DNA from: Costus lasius
Taxonomy: Eukaryota > Streptophyta > Magnoliopsida > Zingiberales > Costaceae
DNA length: 64,000 nucleotides
Assembly (NCBI GenBank): GCA_027563935.2
Contig: CM050449.1
Location: 45,916,507-45,980,506, forward strand
Direction: 5' to 3'
The position numbers and the translations under genes were made by a program. Below are positions 1 through 10,455 of this stretch, one piece after another (positions within the stretch are counted from its first letter, which is position 1; every line of letters starts with the position of its first letter). Under the pieces are notes generated by a model. That model was not told the DNA's origin. It made no database searches and was given only the letters and a program-made list of their open reading frames with translations.

Positions 1-1270
1 CCTACTTCCGCTCATGCAAAAGTTTTTAAGTGCATGGTATTAGGGTTTGCGCCCCCCCCCCCCCTCTCGAAAGGGGTTTCCTTCAATGACAACTTATTAT
101 TGGGCCTCATTGGATAATGAGCTAGCCCAAACTTCATGGCATGGGTTGATTAAGCCATTGGATCCAATCCAATGCAACCCTAATCCAAATGTGACCAATT
201 AAGGTCAATTTCGGGTCAACCTGCAAAAAATGAAGTTTGGCTCCAATAACTTGCTTCCAAGTCATCAGGCCCATTGGCGCTGATGAAATCTTCCAAATGG
301 ATCCAAGTTATCCAATAACTTGATCCTAAGGCTTCTGATTAAAGCAACGTCAAGAGTCTATTGCGTGTGACCCCGTAGGATCCTAATGACGATGGCAATT
401 ATGTACACATCATAAGTAGTGAGGGGTATCTAGCAACACATCACTACTACCATGTCATAGGACTTAAGTCATTATGGCAACAACTCCTAACCAAGCAATG
501 AGGATTCCCATGCATTATAGATCCCTTTGCCTAAACTAATATCCTGCCATTGGATTAGTCTCAAGTTTATTAATCCAATCTATTGGTCTTGACTTAATCA
601 GTGTGGCCACACATTCCTGTCATGCACCAATAAGGTGGGGCGCCCCGAGTGGATATCATGCTTCCAATAAGGCAGGGGCAAATCCTACTATTGGTCATCC
701 ATGTCTCTACATGACTTATGACATGCCCTATGACAATCGTTTTGGTCCCCAATTACGGAGAGACGTAAGACTGCATCAAAGCATATCCATCATCAATTCT
801 AGACATGAATACCTCAAGTCTAAGGATCAATGCAAACCTCTTGCATGTGAGATTGACTTGTTGACTAGACAAGTCAATCCTCACGATGGATCACTCTAGT
901 GCATCCAATGCACCTGTATGTTTGCGTTATTGTCTCCCGCACCTAATCAGCCCATACACCAGTCTCACATATACCAAAGTTGTCCCATATCTGCTATGGT
1001 ACCTTGTCTGGGGATAGCTTATGAGAATGGATCCAATCCAAACTCCTGGGATATTATATATGCAACTCAATACATCAACGCAGGTAGTGAAGTCTGCATA
1101 ATAACGACCATGCCTCTATAAAGAATAATAGTTCTATCAGAGTACATTCAAACAATGTCTGACCATGTCCATATATTGGTCTGCAGGGCATATACACCAA
1201 TACTTGGGAGCATCCCATGCTCAAAAGATAGATGATGATGGAGTGAGGATAGGGGTATTGCATGCTCAAA
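1..1270 (-). repeat. Decayed antisense copia LTR fragment
   Basis: The stretch resembles the antisense LTR of copia-2. The block around 420-445 (GGGGTATCTAGCAACACATC) matches the block near 42613. The block around 1095-1130 (a 'cataataacgaccatgcctctataaa'-type run) resembles 43322-43350. The two blocks have the same order and similar spacing (about 670 versus 710 bases). Most other positions are diverged, and there is a run of about 14 C near 50. No coding sequence or target duplication was seen. It is probably an old solo or truncated LTR; the outer limits are guesses. Confidence 0.5.
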
Positions 1271-2945
1271 ATGGGAAGAAAAAGTAGAGAAATATAGCAA
1301 GAAAGAAGAGAGACGAGAAGTGTATTAGACCTGAAGAGAGTAATGACTAGAGAGGGACATGAGTAAGGATTGCATTAAGGCAATATTTGACATTAGGAAC
1401 GAAAAGGAAAAGAAAAGGAGAGGAGAAGAGGAAGGTGGCAATAGGATTGACAAATCACTTCTTTTTCTTTTCTTAATTTCTCCTTCTAGATTACATTCAA
1501 ACTCAACCCCTTGAAAGCTAATTAGGCTACTTCATTTCTAATTTTATATAATCTAACTACCAAATAAATTGAAAACCTTGTTTAAAAAAGACAAATGGGG
1601 TTATAATTATTTTTCTTTGGATTTACACGAGAATTTTAAAAAAATTACAAAACAAAAGAATCTTGTTTACTTTGTTGCTTGTTGACACCTTGCATGGGTT
1701 CGATTCCCACATTCAATGTATAAATATACATGAATTGCTCTATTGTATATGTTTTAGTAGGGCAATTTTTTTAATCATTCCATATTAAAGGGAGTTTAAA
1801 TAGTACCTATTTTACTTGCATTGCATTAGGAATCTTAAAATGCAATTCATTCATTTGAGAAATAAGAATCTTCAAATTTCTAACTTATCCATAGTAGACA
1901 TATTATTAGAAAAACTAAATATGAAATACTTTAATGCCAATAATGTCTCCTTACCTTTATTCATATGCTTATATTTATATTCTAAGTGTATCTCATACCT
2001 TTTTAGGTGTCTTATAATTCTGATAAATATCATATTGCCTACTTGTGAGAGAATTAAAGTTATAACCTCTTCACAATATGTGATCCAATCTCCCACTTTG
2101 CCATTATGCCATCGGACTAGTCTAGTTTGATTGTCCTCTCTTGGAAGTGTACTTTTAACATTTGGATTCAAGTTTGCCTCCATAAAAATTGCCTTTATAA
2201 ATGTTACAAATTTGAAAAAAAAAAAGAATAAATATCAAGAAGCATTATTTCATTCTTAAAATATGACGAATGTCGTTGTCTTTAAATCAATTTTCACCTT
2301 TTAGAATTCAACAAAGTTAGAAACTGTTTTTGAGATAACATAGAAAAATTGCAGGAGGGGGAATTGTGCAAAAAATTCAACTCTATGATAATGGAAGTAG
2401 TTATTTCCTGAAATATTTGTATTATGTACCCTTGGAATTGTACTTTAACATTCGGCCTTTATATTGCAAAATAGAAAAAATAGGAGGTAGAGTTTCGACC
2501 TTGAGGCGAGACAAATGTTTCGACCTTGAGGTAGGGTTTCTACCCTCAATAAGGGTAGGAATTGTCTTTAGAAAATATAAAGAAAGTGAAAGAGAGAACT
2601 GAAAATATACACACATTTGCGAGATTAAAAGGCAAGGGACGAGAGGTGGCCACGTGTTGAGTAGGCAACCCCTCCGTCCTCGACCGTACATTTCCCACAC
2701 CCCTATTCACCGCCAAATCCTACCCGCTCACATGCAACTGATACCAATTTATTCCCGTCTAAAATCCTACCCACTCCTTACCACACCTTTTTCAAATAAT
2801 AACGTAATGTTAATCGGTTGATCCACCCGCGGGTAGCAACTTTTCCTCCGTTTGCCGCCAAGCAAAACCATCCTTTATAATTGTTGAAACCGATTCCACA
2901 GGTGTCAAAAGCTAACCTGAAATTAAATCAATCACGAAATCCAAC
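1271..2945. other. Intergenic DNA, no gene recognised
   Basis: AT-rich sequence with short A and T runs. The open frames here are short and overlap on both strands with no recognisable domain. Nothing supports a gene before the promoter of the cyclotransferase gene. Confidence 0.6.
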
Positions 2946-2975
2946 TTGGTAAGTAAAGCCATGTGCCCAGCTCGC

Positions 2976-2983
2976 TATAAATC
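2976..2983 (+). promoter_or_regulatory. TATA box of the cyclotransferase gene
   Basis: TATAAATC lies about 205 bases before the start codon at 3181. A start site about 30 bases downstream would give a 5' leader of about 170 bases. That leader contains a long T-rich tract (about 3092-3118). The position is plausible for a plant core promoter, but the start site itself is not visible in sequence. Confidence 0.5.
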
Positions 2984-3180
2984 CATGTGTTCTACTGCTT
3001 GTACGCACCATCCAAACCCCATCCCCAAACAGAGCTCACGCCACCGCCCCCGTACTGCCTCCGTACGTTCATCCATTTCCCTCGTCCTCGCTTTTTTTTT
3101 TTTTTTTTTCTTTTTTTTAATCTCCATCTCTACAACACCGATCTGCCGATCCATCCATCTGCTCATTTGGGGTTCAAGGC

Positions 3181-3714
3181 ATGGCGGACGCGCGGCTGGT
3201 TTTCACCTATGGCACCCTCAAGCGCGACTTCTCCAACCACGCCCTTATCCAGGAACTAATCCGCGCTGGCGACGCCGCCTTCGTTGGGGTCGCCCGCACC
3301 ACCGTGCGTCTCCCACTCGTCTGCGGCCCCTACCGCGTTCCCTTCCTCCTCAATCTCCCCGGCGCCGGCGAGCGCGTCTTCGGCGAGCTATACGCCGTCT
3401 CTCCCCGCGCCCTTGCCCGTATGGACGAGCTCGAGGGCACGCGCCGCGGCCATTACGAGCGCCTTCCCATATCCGTTGTCCTCCTCGGAGATCGCGACGG
3501 CTGCGATGGGGAGGCACCGACGGCGGAGGTGGCGGCGGAGGCGTACTATGCGCACCGGAGCTACGCCCGGGAGCTCTGGCGACGCAACGGACAGAGGGGC
3601 TACAAGGTTTACTCGGAGAAGGAGGCGATGGGATACGTGAAGCGCAAGGATCGCCCTCAGGATATCACCTTTCTGGATCAGATCCGCCTCTTCGTCGCCT
3701 CGTCCCAGAATTAG
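3181..3714 (+). CDS. AIG2-like gamma-glutamylamine cyclotransferase (GGACT family)
   Basis: A 177-residue single-exon protein of the BtrG/AIG2/GGACT fold, like the plant proteins annotated as putative gamma-glutamylcyclotransferase At3g02910. Visible family features are the N-terminal substrate-loop motif YGTLK at residues 10-14, the segment VFGELYAVS at about 67-74, and M-D-E-L-E-G at 81-86, in which Glu85 matches the family's catalytic glutamate. A conserved C-terminal part follows. The family converts gamma-glutamylamines or gamma-glutamyl amino acids to 5-oxoproline plus the free amine or amino acid. The plant substrate is not settled, so the exact reaction is inferred. The length is normal and no signal peptide is seen, so a cytosolic location is likely. 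The ATG at 3181 is followed directly by conserved sequence and fits the TATA box at 2976. The coding sequence is very GC-rich, as in many monocot genes, while both flanks are AT-rich. Confidence 0.93.
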   Translation: MADARLVFTYGTLKRDFSNHALIQELIRAGDAAFVGVARTTVRLPLVCGPYRVPFLLNLPGAGERVFGELYAVSPRALARMDELEGTRRGHYERLPISVVLLGDRDGCDGEAPTAEVAAEAYYAHRSYARELWRRNGQRGYKVYSEKEAMGYVKRKDRPQDITFLDQIRLFVASSQN

Positions 3715-5488
3715 AATATAGTGTAGCCAATTTTCTTCTTCTGCTCGCTCGCCCTCATCTTTTCCTCTGCATTACTCACCAATATCAGCGACTCCTGCTG
3801 TGATGGGCAATAATTAGGCTGTTGAGCGTGATCCTCTATTGTTTTTTTTTCTTCTTCTTATATTTAATGAAGCCATTCAATTTGCTTTGCATCGATTTTA
3901 GTTGAAACAGAGAGATGAGCCTGATGATAGAATGACGTTAATTAGAGAAAGAAGATGGGATTTGCTGCATCCATTGCAAGACTTGAGATGCCTGTCCAAA
4001 AGAGAAGCAAACTTGCAATAGCTGTGTCCCAAAGAATTGGACGTTGATACAAGATTTCTTCAGCTGAGCGGAGATTGATTCATTATGGTTGGATCACATT
4101 GTGGTGGTCCAGCAAAGAATCACGCTTTATAATAGGCTTTTGCTTATTCTTTATCAGTCACCATGCAGTCATTTTGATTAAAGTTAGGCGTCTAGTCTCT
4201 GATTATACATGTTTCCTCTGCATGAATGTCCTTCATTTCTAGGAAACAGTCAAATGATGTAATTAAATTGCAACTGTTACAAGACATGGGAAGGGTAGCC
4301 CCCTAAATAACACAAGTGTTGCTGCATTAATTTTGTCAATATGACATTACAGAAAGGAGGGAAATGAGACATTGCAAACAGAATCTGCATTAAAAACTTT
4401 GCATTCTGTTTTGTGCATTGCAGAATTTTGGTCAAAGTTATTTATTACACGTGAAGGTGCGCAAGTATGAAATCCTCACCAAACGGGGGAACAAGGGAAG
4501 CAAGATGAGAATTTGCTTCTCGTTGTCTCATATATACATATACAGTACTCCTAGACAAAAAAAAAAAAAAAAATCAATCAATCATGGACGAAATTGCTTA
4601 GCTTTTGTTATCATTTCAAGATTAAAGTAAATTTGGGCTAAAAAACAAAACGGAATGATCTAAATAGTTATGGAAAGAAAGAAACATAGGATATTTATGA
4701 ATAAAAAACCACCACAATAAAAAAAATTCATCTCCTATTAGTAAGAACAATATATTACTGTTGAAGTTGACATGTTCTGACCATTTCGAGTGATCATTGA
4801 CTGAAAAAAAAAATCAGATTTGACAAGTCCAATAAGAATTACTCACAAATTATCTTATAGATTCTCAAGTTCTAAATATAATGCTAGAAAAGTAAGAATA
4901 TAGTTTCTAGACTACAAACTTGTCAAGACAAAACTTTGAAAGTTCCAAAATATGAAACAAAAAAATAGAAAAAAAAAATCAAAGGTTGATAATGTCAAAA
5001 AAAGGTTTGTCTCTATCAGATTCTTTGGTGGCGAGAGGAAGATCGACAGAGTGATAGGGTTCCAAAGTGGTGAGAGGAGTAGTAGTAAGCGGAGGAGAGA
5101 TGGGAGGAGAAGGATATGTGCAGCCGGGAATGCTCAGTGAGGAAGGATGGTGTCTAGGAGCAGCAAGAGGAGAAACAACAACAAAAGCATGGGAGGAGGA
5201 AAGAGGCACGTAGCAAGGAGCGATTAGTGAGGAAGGAGATGTGCGGCAACGACATCTGGGTTCGATGACAATAGGAAGTTCCATAGTGTGATAGGGTTCT
5301 AGAGTAATGACATGAGAAATGGTGAGAGTGTTAAAAATAGCAAATATGTAAACATATTTGAATGCTAATGCTTACATTGAAACAATAAAAATTACAGATA
5401 CTTACACGAAATAAAAAAGCTAGTCTATTCTAAAAATAAAAGATCGTTACATCTCAACTCACGACACCACCATCACACTGCCGAACAG
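3715..5488. other. 3' flank and intergenic DNA
   Basis: The region starts with the 3' untranslated region of the cyclotransferase gene, including a T-rich stretch near 3840-3870. It continues as AT-rich sequence with A runs near 4557-4575 and 4970. No coding domain or RNA gene was recognised. The last 150 bases before 5489 may be a decayed LTR end, because a primer-binding-like site follows. Confidence 0.5.
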
Positions 5489-5500
5489 TGGTATCAGAGC
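5489..5500 (+). other. Retroelement primer-binding-like site (initiator tRNA-Met type)
   Basis: TGGTATCAGAGC matches the site used by copia-3 (62053) and the first 11 bases of the gypsy element's site (47141). Here it has no recognisable LTR pair, so it probably marks the remains of an old LTR element. Confidence 0.5.
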
Positions 5501-5608
5501 AAGGTTGAAGAACTGCTCTACCAAAGAGTTAAATCTCAGTTTTTGCCTGGTGCCACTATAGCCGAGAGACGGTACAGTTGAGGGTTTATCTATCTTAAGA
5601 AGATAGCA

Positions 5609-5884
5609 ATGAAGATCAAAAGAAGAAAGATGAAAAAAATAGATTGTAAGCTTCTAATGGCATATAAGAACTCTACATCGAAGGTCGATTCTTGTTATAT
5701 TGACATGTGTGGAGATAAATTCTGTTTTATATATTTTGATTATCAGAATGACAATGACATTATCACGTTTGAAGACTCTATGGAGATGGATGTACAAGAG
5801 GAAGTCATAGTCACATATTTGGAAGCATGCCCAGATGACTATGAAGAACGAGAATTAGTTTGTGATAAGATAAATGTGGAGTGA
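5609..5884 (+). CDS. Unrecognised 91-codon open frame, probably retroelement debris
   Basis: The frame starts 108 bases after a primer-binding-like site. It encodes a basic N-terminus (K/R-rich in the first 15 residues) and an acidic second half rich in D and E, with scattered cysteines but no zinc-knuckle spacing. I do not recognise a family. The position, where a retroelement gag would begin, suggests debris from an old LTR element, but a chance open frame is equally possible. Confidence 0.2.
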   Translation: MKIKRRKMKKIDCKLLMAYKNSTSKVDSCYIDMCGDKFCFIYFDYQNDNDIITFEDSMEMDVQEEVIVTYLEACPDDYEERELVCDKINVE

Positions 5885-6401
5885 GCAATCTCTTCAATGC
5901 AAGAGGTGTAACAGTTAGTAGGGGCGGCGGTAGCGGCGAAAGCTAGGGTTAGGCAAGTAGGGGCGGTGGTCAGCAAGGTCAACATCGAGCAAGCTCATTG
6001 TCGGCGACGAGTGGCTGCAGCTAGTAGCTATGACGGTAGCGACGAGCAAGAGCGGTGGTAGGAGTCGAAGACAATGGAGTGAAGAGAGTGAACAACTAAG
6101 GAGAGGAATTGACGCAGTGGAACTTGGGAGGGGTTGTCCTTAATTTAGTACGCTAGGGTGGGGACAACCATGATGCCAAAAATGGGAGAGGGTCATGAGA
6201 CGAGGGAATTGAAAACATGTTCGGAGGTAAAACTCATTGAAAGCTGACAAGAAGCAAATTTAGAATTGTACTTGAGCAGAACCCAGCGAGTCGAAAGCTA
6301 CGGATCAAACTATAAATGTAAAATACTCATCTCACTCGTACAGCCAAATTTCATAGCAAGCATGCGTGCACAATCACTTCACAACGCTGCGAGGGAGGGA
6401 C
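5885..6401. other. Intergenic DNA with a G-rich stretch
   Basis: GGCGG/GGTGG-rich sequence at about 5920-6080, otherwise unremarkable. No gene, RNA or clear repeat recognised. Confidence 0.5.
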
Positions 6402-7655
6402 TCTGATGGAGGCAGGGATCACAGGCCAAGAAGCTACAAGTGGAGTCTACGAGTACCCTAGTCAAAGGCCTAGAGGGTCACGAAGAAGCTAGCAAGCTCA
6501 ATGACTAAAGCTAGCACAATAATTGGAAAAGAATTACCTCAACCACTCCAAGTGATACTCAACCAGCTTCAAGCTCACTTGCCAAATAAGAAGATGTTGC
6601 AAATCAGCCAATCACTTCAAATCAAGTCAATCAAGGGCTCTCATCAAGCTACCGTTCATATGAAGAAAAGGCAACCTCAACGTCACCTTGCGATTTTGGT
6701 TAGCCAGCCGACTGAAGATCTTAGGAAGCGCACGCTGCAAAGAAGGAAATCTTGCAACGTTCACATGCGGCCAACAAAGGAAACATCAACATCTCTTTCG
6801 CTCAGCACACATGGAAGCTGCAACGTCTCTCGCCAGCAACATCTCTCCCCAGCATTGTCTCGCCTGCAAGCTTGTTCTATAAATGTCTCACGCAACATTG
6901 TAATGAAAAGACAAGAGTTTTGAAATTGAATCGTTTGAAGTAGTTTTCTAGTATCTTCCTCTTCTATCGGATGTGCTCCTCCCTCTCCTTCTAGGGCCGA
7001 GCCCCTTCCTCCTCTCTTCCCCTCTCCTCCATTCTCTTCTTCCTCACAAGTTCAATCTTCCAGCCGCAATAGTTCCAGATTTTTGGAATTTTTCGAGTTC
7101 GCCGCCGACGATCCACCGGCCGGATCTCCACAAGACTTCGGCCACCACTCCCCCTCCCAAAGACGAAGCCACAACCACCGGCATCCATCCATCCGACTCT
7201 CCGATCACCAGAATCGAAATTCCGGCCAAGATCCCCTGTTCTCGCCAGCCTTCCGCCTCGGTTCTGCCTTTCATTGTCACCCTCCTCCGACTGGCCACCA
7301 CTCGATCCGAAACTCCAGCCACCTGTTCGCCATCACCACATCAACTCCCAACTGTAACAGGTTCAGCGTCTGTGCATCACCGGCCGTCCGGCGAGGAGCC
7401 CTGCAACTCGCGCACCAACCCCTGTTTCCGCCGTAGATCCGCCACTCAGCGTCGTTCTCCTCCGACCAACCTCCATTCGCCTCCAAACTTCTGCCACGCC
7501 GTCACCACATTCACAAGGACTCCTAGTTGTAGCAGCTTCAACGTCCGTCCATCACCGGCCGACCGGCGACGAATCCTGCTCCAGACGCGCGACCTCCCCT
7601 GTTCCAGTTCTATTGTAGTTTCCTGTTTCAGTTCTCCTGCATCGCTAATCTGATT
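6402..7655 (+). repeat. Possible decayed LTR-like region
   Basis: A TATA-like TCTATAAATG at about 6876 is followed by a GTAATGAAAAGACAAGAG block and then a long C/T-rich stretch with proline-rich but unrecognised open frames on both strands. This order (TATA, short R-like block, CT-rich leader) is typical of plant gypsy LTRs and their leaders. I found no second copy, so neither the limits nor the identity can be fixed. Confidence 0.3.
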
Positions 7656-8070
7656 AAGCTATTTCTTGCAGGGATATTAAGAATCTGGCGCAACAACAAT
7701 CTTGACTCCCAGCACGGATATGAAGTACAAATGTTGTTCTATCATTTGGACCAGTTGGTGAAGATTCAGATTGAGCATAGCAGCCTACATGATACTGCAA
7801 CTTTTGATAAATGATTAAATCATGCATTTTTTTTCTCAACTAATCTGATTAGTATGTTTTGTGCAGGTACTTTGAGCAATCGGTGCAACAAAGATCGTAA
7901 AATTTGGTCAGATTATGTTGCACACATCATGTTCTACCGCTAGGATTAATTGGATCCAACAAAGAATTAATGGTTCAACTTAGATGGCATTGCAAAAGTT
8001 GTAATCTGTTAAATTTATGTACTGTGTTATTTGCCGATCTGATTAGCTATTTTGTTATAGATGCCATACA
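7640..8070 (+). repeat. Three spaced acceptor-like blocks, period about 190
   Basis: The motif CTGATTA followed by a T-rich run and AG occurs near 7647-7672, 7840-7866 and 8038-8066. After the first two copies a similar phrase appears (GGCGCAACAACAATC near 7688 and GGTGCAACAAAGATC near 7883). This looks like an imperfect tandem duplication of about 190 bases containing 3' splice-site-like ends. It is non-coding as far as I can see. Confidence 0.4.
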
Positions 8071-8559
8071 TTCCAGATACTTCTTCATGCTCTAATCTTT
8101 ATACGATTGAAAACAACTAGTTTTGGTCTACATCTCGGTTTAGTCGGATTCAATTTTTGATATATGGATTTTTCTCCGAGGCATAGCAACTTTTCCTAAT
8201 TGATTATTTTATTGCCCTGGAATTCTGCCATTTTCTAAACTTTGAAGTTTTTTTTTTCTAAAAATACAAAAATAAATAATTGAATTTTTTTTGTTGCATT
8301 TTCACATGCCTCCGTCCTACATCAGACTCTCCTAGTCGAAGATGCACTGCAAGTACAAACGCAGGAGGACACAAAATGTGTGAAAAGGTGCCCGGAATGA
8401 GTTGTATCACCCATGTGCCTTTGATTGAAAACAAGAAAGGGGCAGCAAGGAACGCTGGAGTTATACTAGACCGAGGCTCTTGCGTGGGGAAGAGCGTCTA
8501 CTATAGCAAAAATTGAGAAACTAGCTAGCTTCTCTTCCTCTTTTATAGATCAAGAGGGG
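8071..8559. other. Intergenic DNA up to the element A target site
   Basis: A short open frame (8280-8516) shows no family resemblance that I trust. The sequence directly before 8560 continues after the element A insertion at 19287, so this is the pre-insertion host locus. Confidence 0.45.
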
Positions 8560-8564
8560 AGAAG
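8560..8564. repeat. Target site duplication, left copy (AGAAG), element A
   Basis: AGAAG directly before the LTR start TGATA. It is repeated at 19287-19291 after the 3' LTR. Confidence 0.85.
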
Positions 8565-10099
8565 TGATAGCTCGCATTTATATAGAGTTTTTGAGTATAT
8601 TTTTGCTGGTATTCTGTGGGAATCAGGGTATTTTTATCTTGTATGTCCACTTTTTGTGCTTATCTCTCAATTTTCTTCAGAATCTTCACCATTTCCTGCT
8701 TTCAATGATTTTTAGGTTAAATCACCCAATTCTGTCACTTATTTGACGATTCTGAGGTTACCGGGTGATTCGGAAGGCGAAAACAAGTTAGCATACCAAA
8801 TTTTAGCTTGATCGGAGTCTTCCATGAGTTTCACGGGTGATGCAGCGATGAAAACCGCACCCGAGGAACTCTCTGGAGGCAGCCAGCTTCGCAAGACAGC
8901 CTTTCCACAGAAACTTCCTCGGGGGACCTAGTGATGAAAACCTCACCCGAGGAACTTTCTATAAGCAGCGCAGTCGCAACTCAGTTTCTCCACAGTATCT
9001 TCCTCGGGCGACCCAGCGACGCAAACCTCGCCCGTGGAACTTGCGTAGCTTTCTTCAGCTGCTGTGCGACCCCCCTGCACTAAAAAGGGCATAACTTATT
9101 CATTTCTTAACGGATTCGGGTGAAACTGGTGCTGTTGGATCCGTAATTTGAAGAGGCATCTGATGGATAGGATTGGCCAGGTTTTCGACAGAAAGAAATA
9201 GGGCAAAAAGAGGAAAAATCGGGACGGCGCGTAAGGAGCGGACTTCTTGTTCTTGGTGTGGCGGCGACTAGCGATCAGGGAGGAGACGATTTGGGGGAGG
9301 CGACCAGTATCCTTAGAGGCTTCTATCTGGATTGACAGTGAAGGAGAAGGGCTATCTTTGAGTTTGGATTCGATTCTAACCCTTTTCCCCTTCTTCTTGA
9401 TGTACTTTCTTGAAATATCTTTGTGTAAAACCATGATAATTACAGCTTAAACTTTTTAGTCGGAGATCAGGGTGTAGCCCTCTCTTAGATTTCTGGATTG
9501 TGATGATAAAAAATATTTATGATATTATATTTTGGCATCTATTCGATTCCTTGGAGATTTATATGCATGTTGTTTTGAATTAATCACTCAAACGACATTA
9601 GAGTAATGTGTGAAGAACCACTATTACAGACATTCCTTCGAGCGATCGTGTAGGGTTTGTAGCGAGAGCTAGGATCCTACACGAAGAAAAGGCCATGGTT
9701 GCTTGAATCCATCTACGCTATAGTTGCGCTTTGAGAGGCTGCTACTATACTAGATGTGGGTTATTTTCATGCGCTAAGAAGCGGTGATTACTTTCTAGGC
9801 ATTTTTCTTTAGATCTTGTGCGGTAATTATCAGATATTTATCGTGCATCCTTTAATTTAATTGAGTGGTGAACCCATGATCTCCGATGTCTTTTAATCAT
9901 TGTCAATCGTCTTTCATCGTACATCATTAGAATTTTCTTAAATTATTGCTCGTTATTTCACTGATTTCCCTTAGTTCATAATATTCACCCGAACTTGATT
10001 GTCTAGCTTTTGATCGATAGAATTGTCAATACTTGATTCCCTGTGGGAACGATATTCTTGCTGCACCGATATAGCCGTGCGCTTGCGGTAATAGCAATA
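8565..10099 (+). repeat. Element A 5' LTR
   Basis: Starts TGATA and pairs with 17746-19286. The last two bases are TA where the 3' LTR has CA, a C-to-T change at 10098 that broke the canonical terminus after insertion. It contains three period-85 hairpin units (8831-9050). Confidence 0.87.
8831..9050 (+). repeat. Period-85 hairpin repeat array in the 5' LTR
   Basis: Three imperfect units, each with a stem such as CCTCGGG...CCCGAGG around a spacer of about 25 bases, followed by a conserved CAGTTTCTCCACAG-like tail. Unit starts are about 85 bases apart. The same unit occurs in the 3' LTR and at 14854-15065. Confidence 0.8.
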
Positions 10100-10105
10100 A
10101 GTTTT

Positions 10106-10123
10106 TGGCGCCGTTGCCGGGGA
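10106..10123 (+). other. Primer-binding site of element A (tRNA-Asp type)
   Basis: TGGCGCCGTTGCCGGGGA begins six bases after the 5' LTR. This is the complement of a tRNA-Asp 3' end, the primer typical of Athila elements. The identical 18 bases follow the element B LTR at 32636. Confidence 0.85.
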
Positions 10124-10455
10124 CGGTAGTCAATTGATATTGATCTAATTCTAGAAATCAATAGACTAGACCTTTTATTTTCTTTTACTGCTTTTAGTTT
10201 ACTTTCACTAGTTATAATCATATTATCTTTTCTTTTCCATTCTATACCTTGTTTTGTTAACTAGTACTCACCTCTACTGATTCCTTTTTTTTGTTATATG
10301 CAAAGAGATATTGTACCTGGTGATCTACAAGAATCAGAACCACAAATTGAAAGGACTTATCAGTGGTTGATAAAAGTAGGGAGGTTACAGAGAGAAGAAA
10401 TACCAATAGATATTGACCCAATACAACTTGATCTCAGCCATTACTTGATCTCACA
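10124..10455 (+). other. Leader between primer site and gag, element A
   Basis: A leader of about 330 bases. A 62-codon frame at 10298-10486 precedes and overlaps the gag start; it may be a leader peptide or an N-terminal extension, but it has no recognised domain. Confidence 0.4.

Noticed and set aside
1685..1715. GGGTTCGATTCCC, a tRNA B-box-like run
   Set aside because: No A box, acceptor stem or cloverleaf could be formed around it, so I do not call a tRNA or SINE.
2946..3803. Long alternative frame overlapping the cyclotransferase gene
   Set aside because: Arg/Pro-rich shadow frame produced by the GC-rich coding sequence; the known family protein is in another frame.
6973..7653. 226-codon proline/serine-rich frame in C/T-rich DNA
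   Set aside because: Frames are open on both strands because of base composition; no domain and no sign of selection.
8280..8516. 78-codon frame before element A
   Set aside because: It briefly looked like a ribosomal or pentatricopeptide-type segment, but no consistent motif series supports either.
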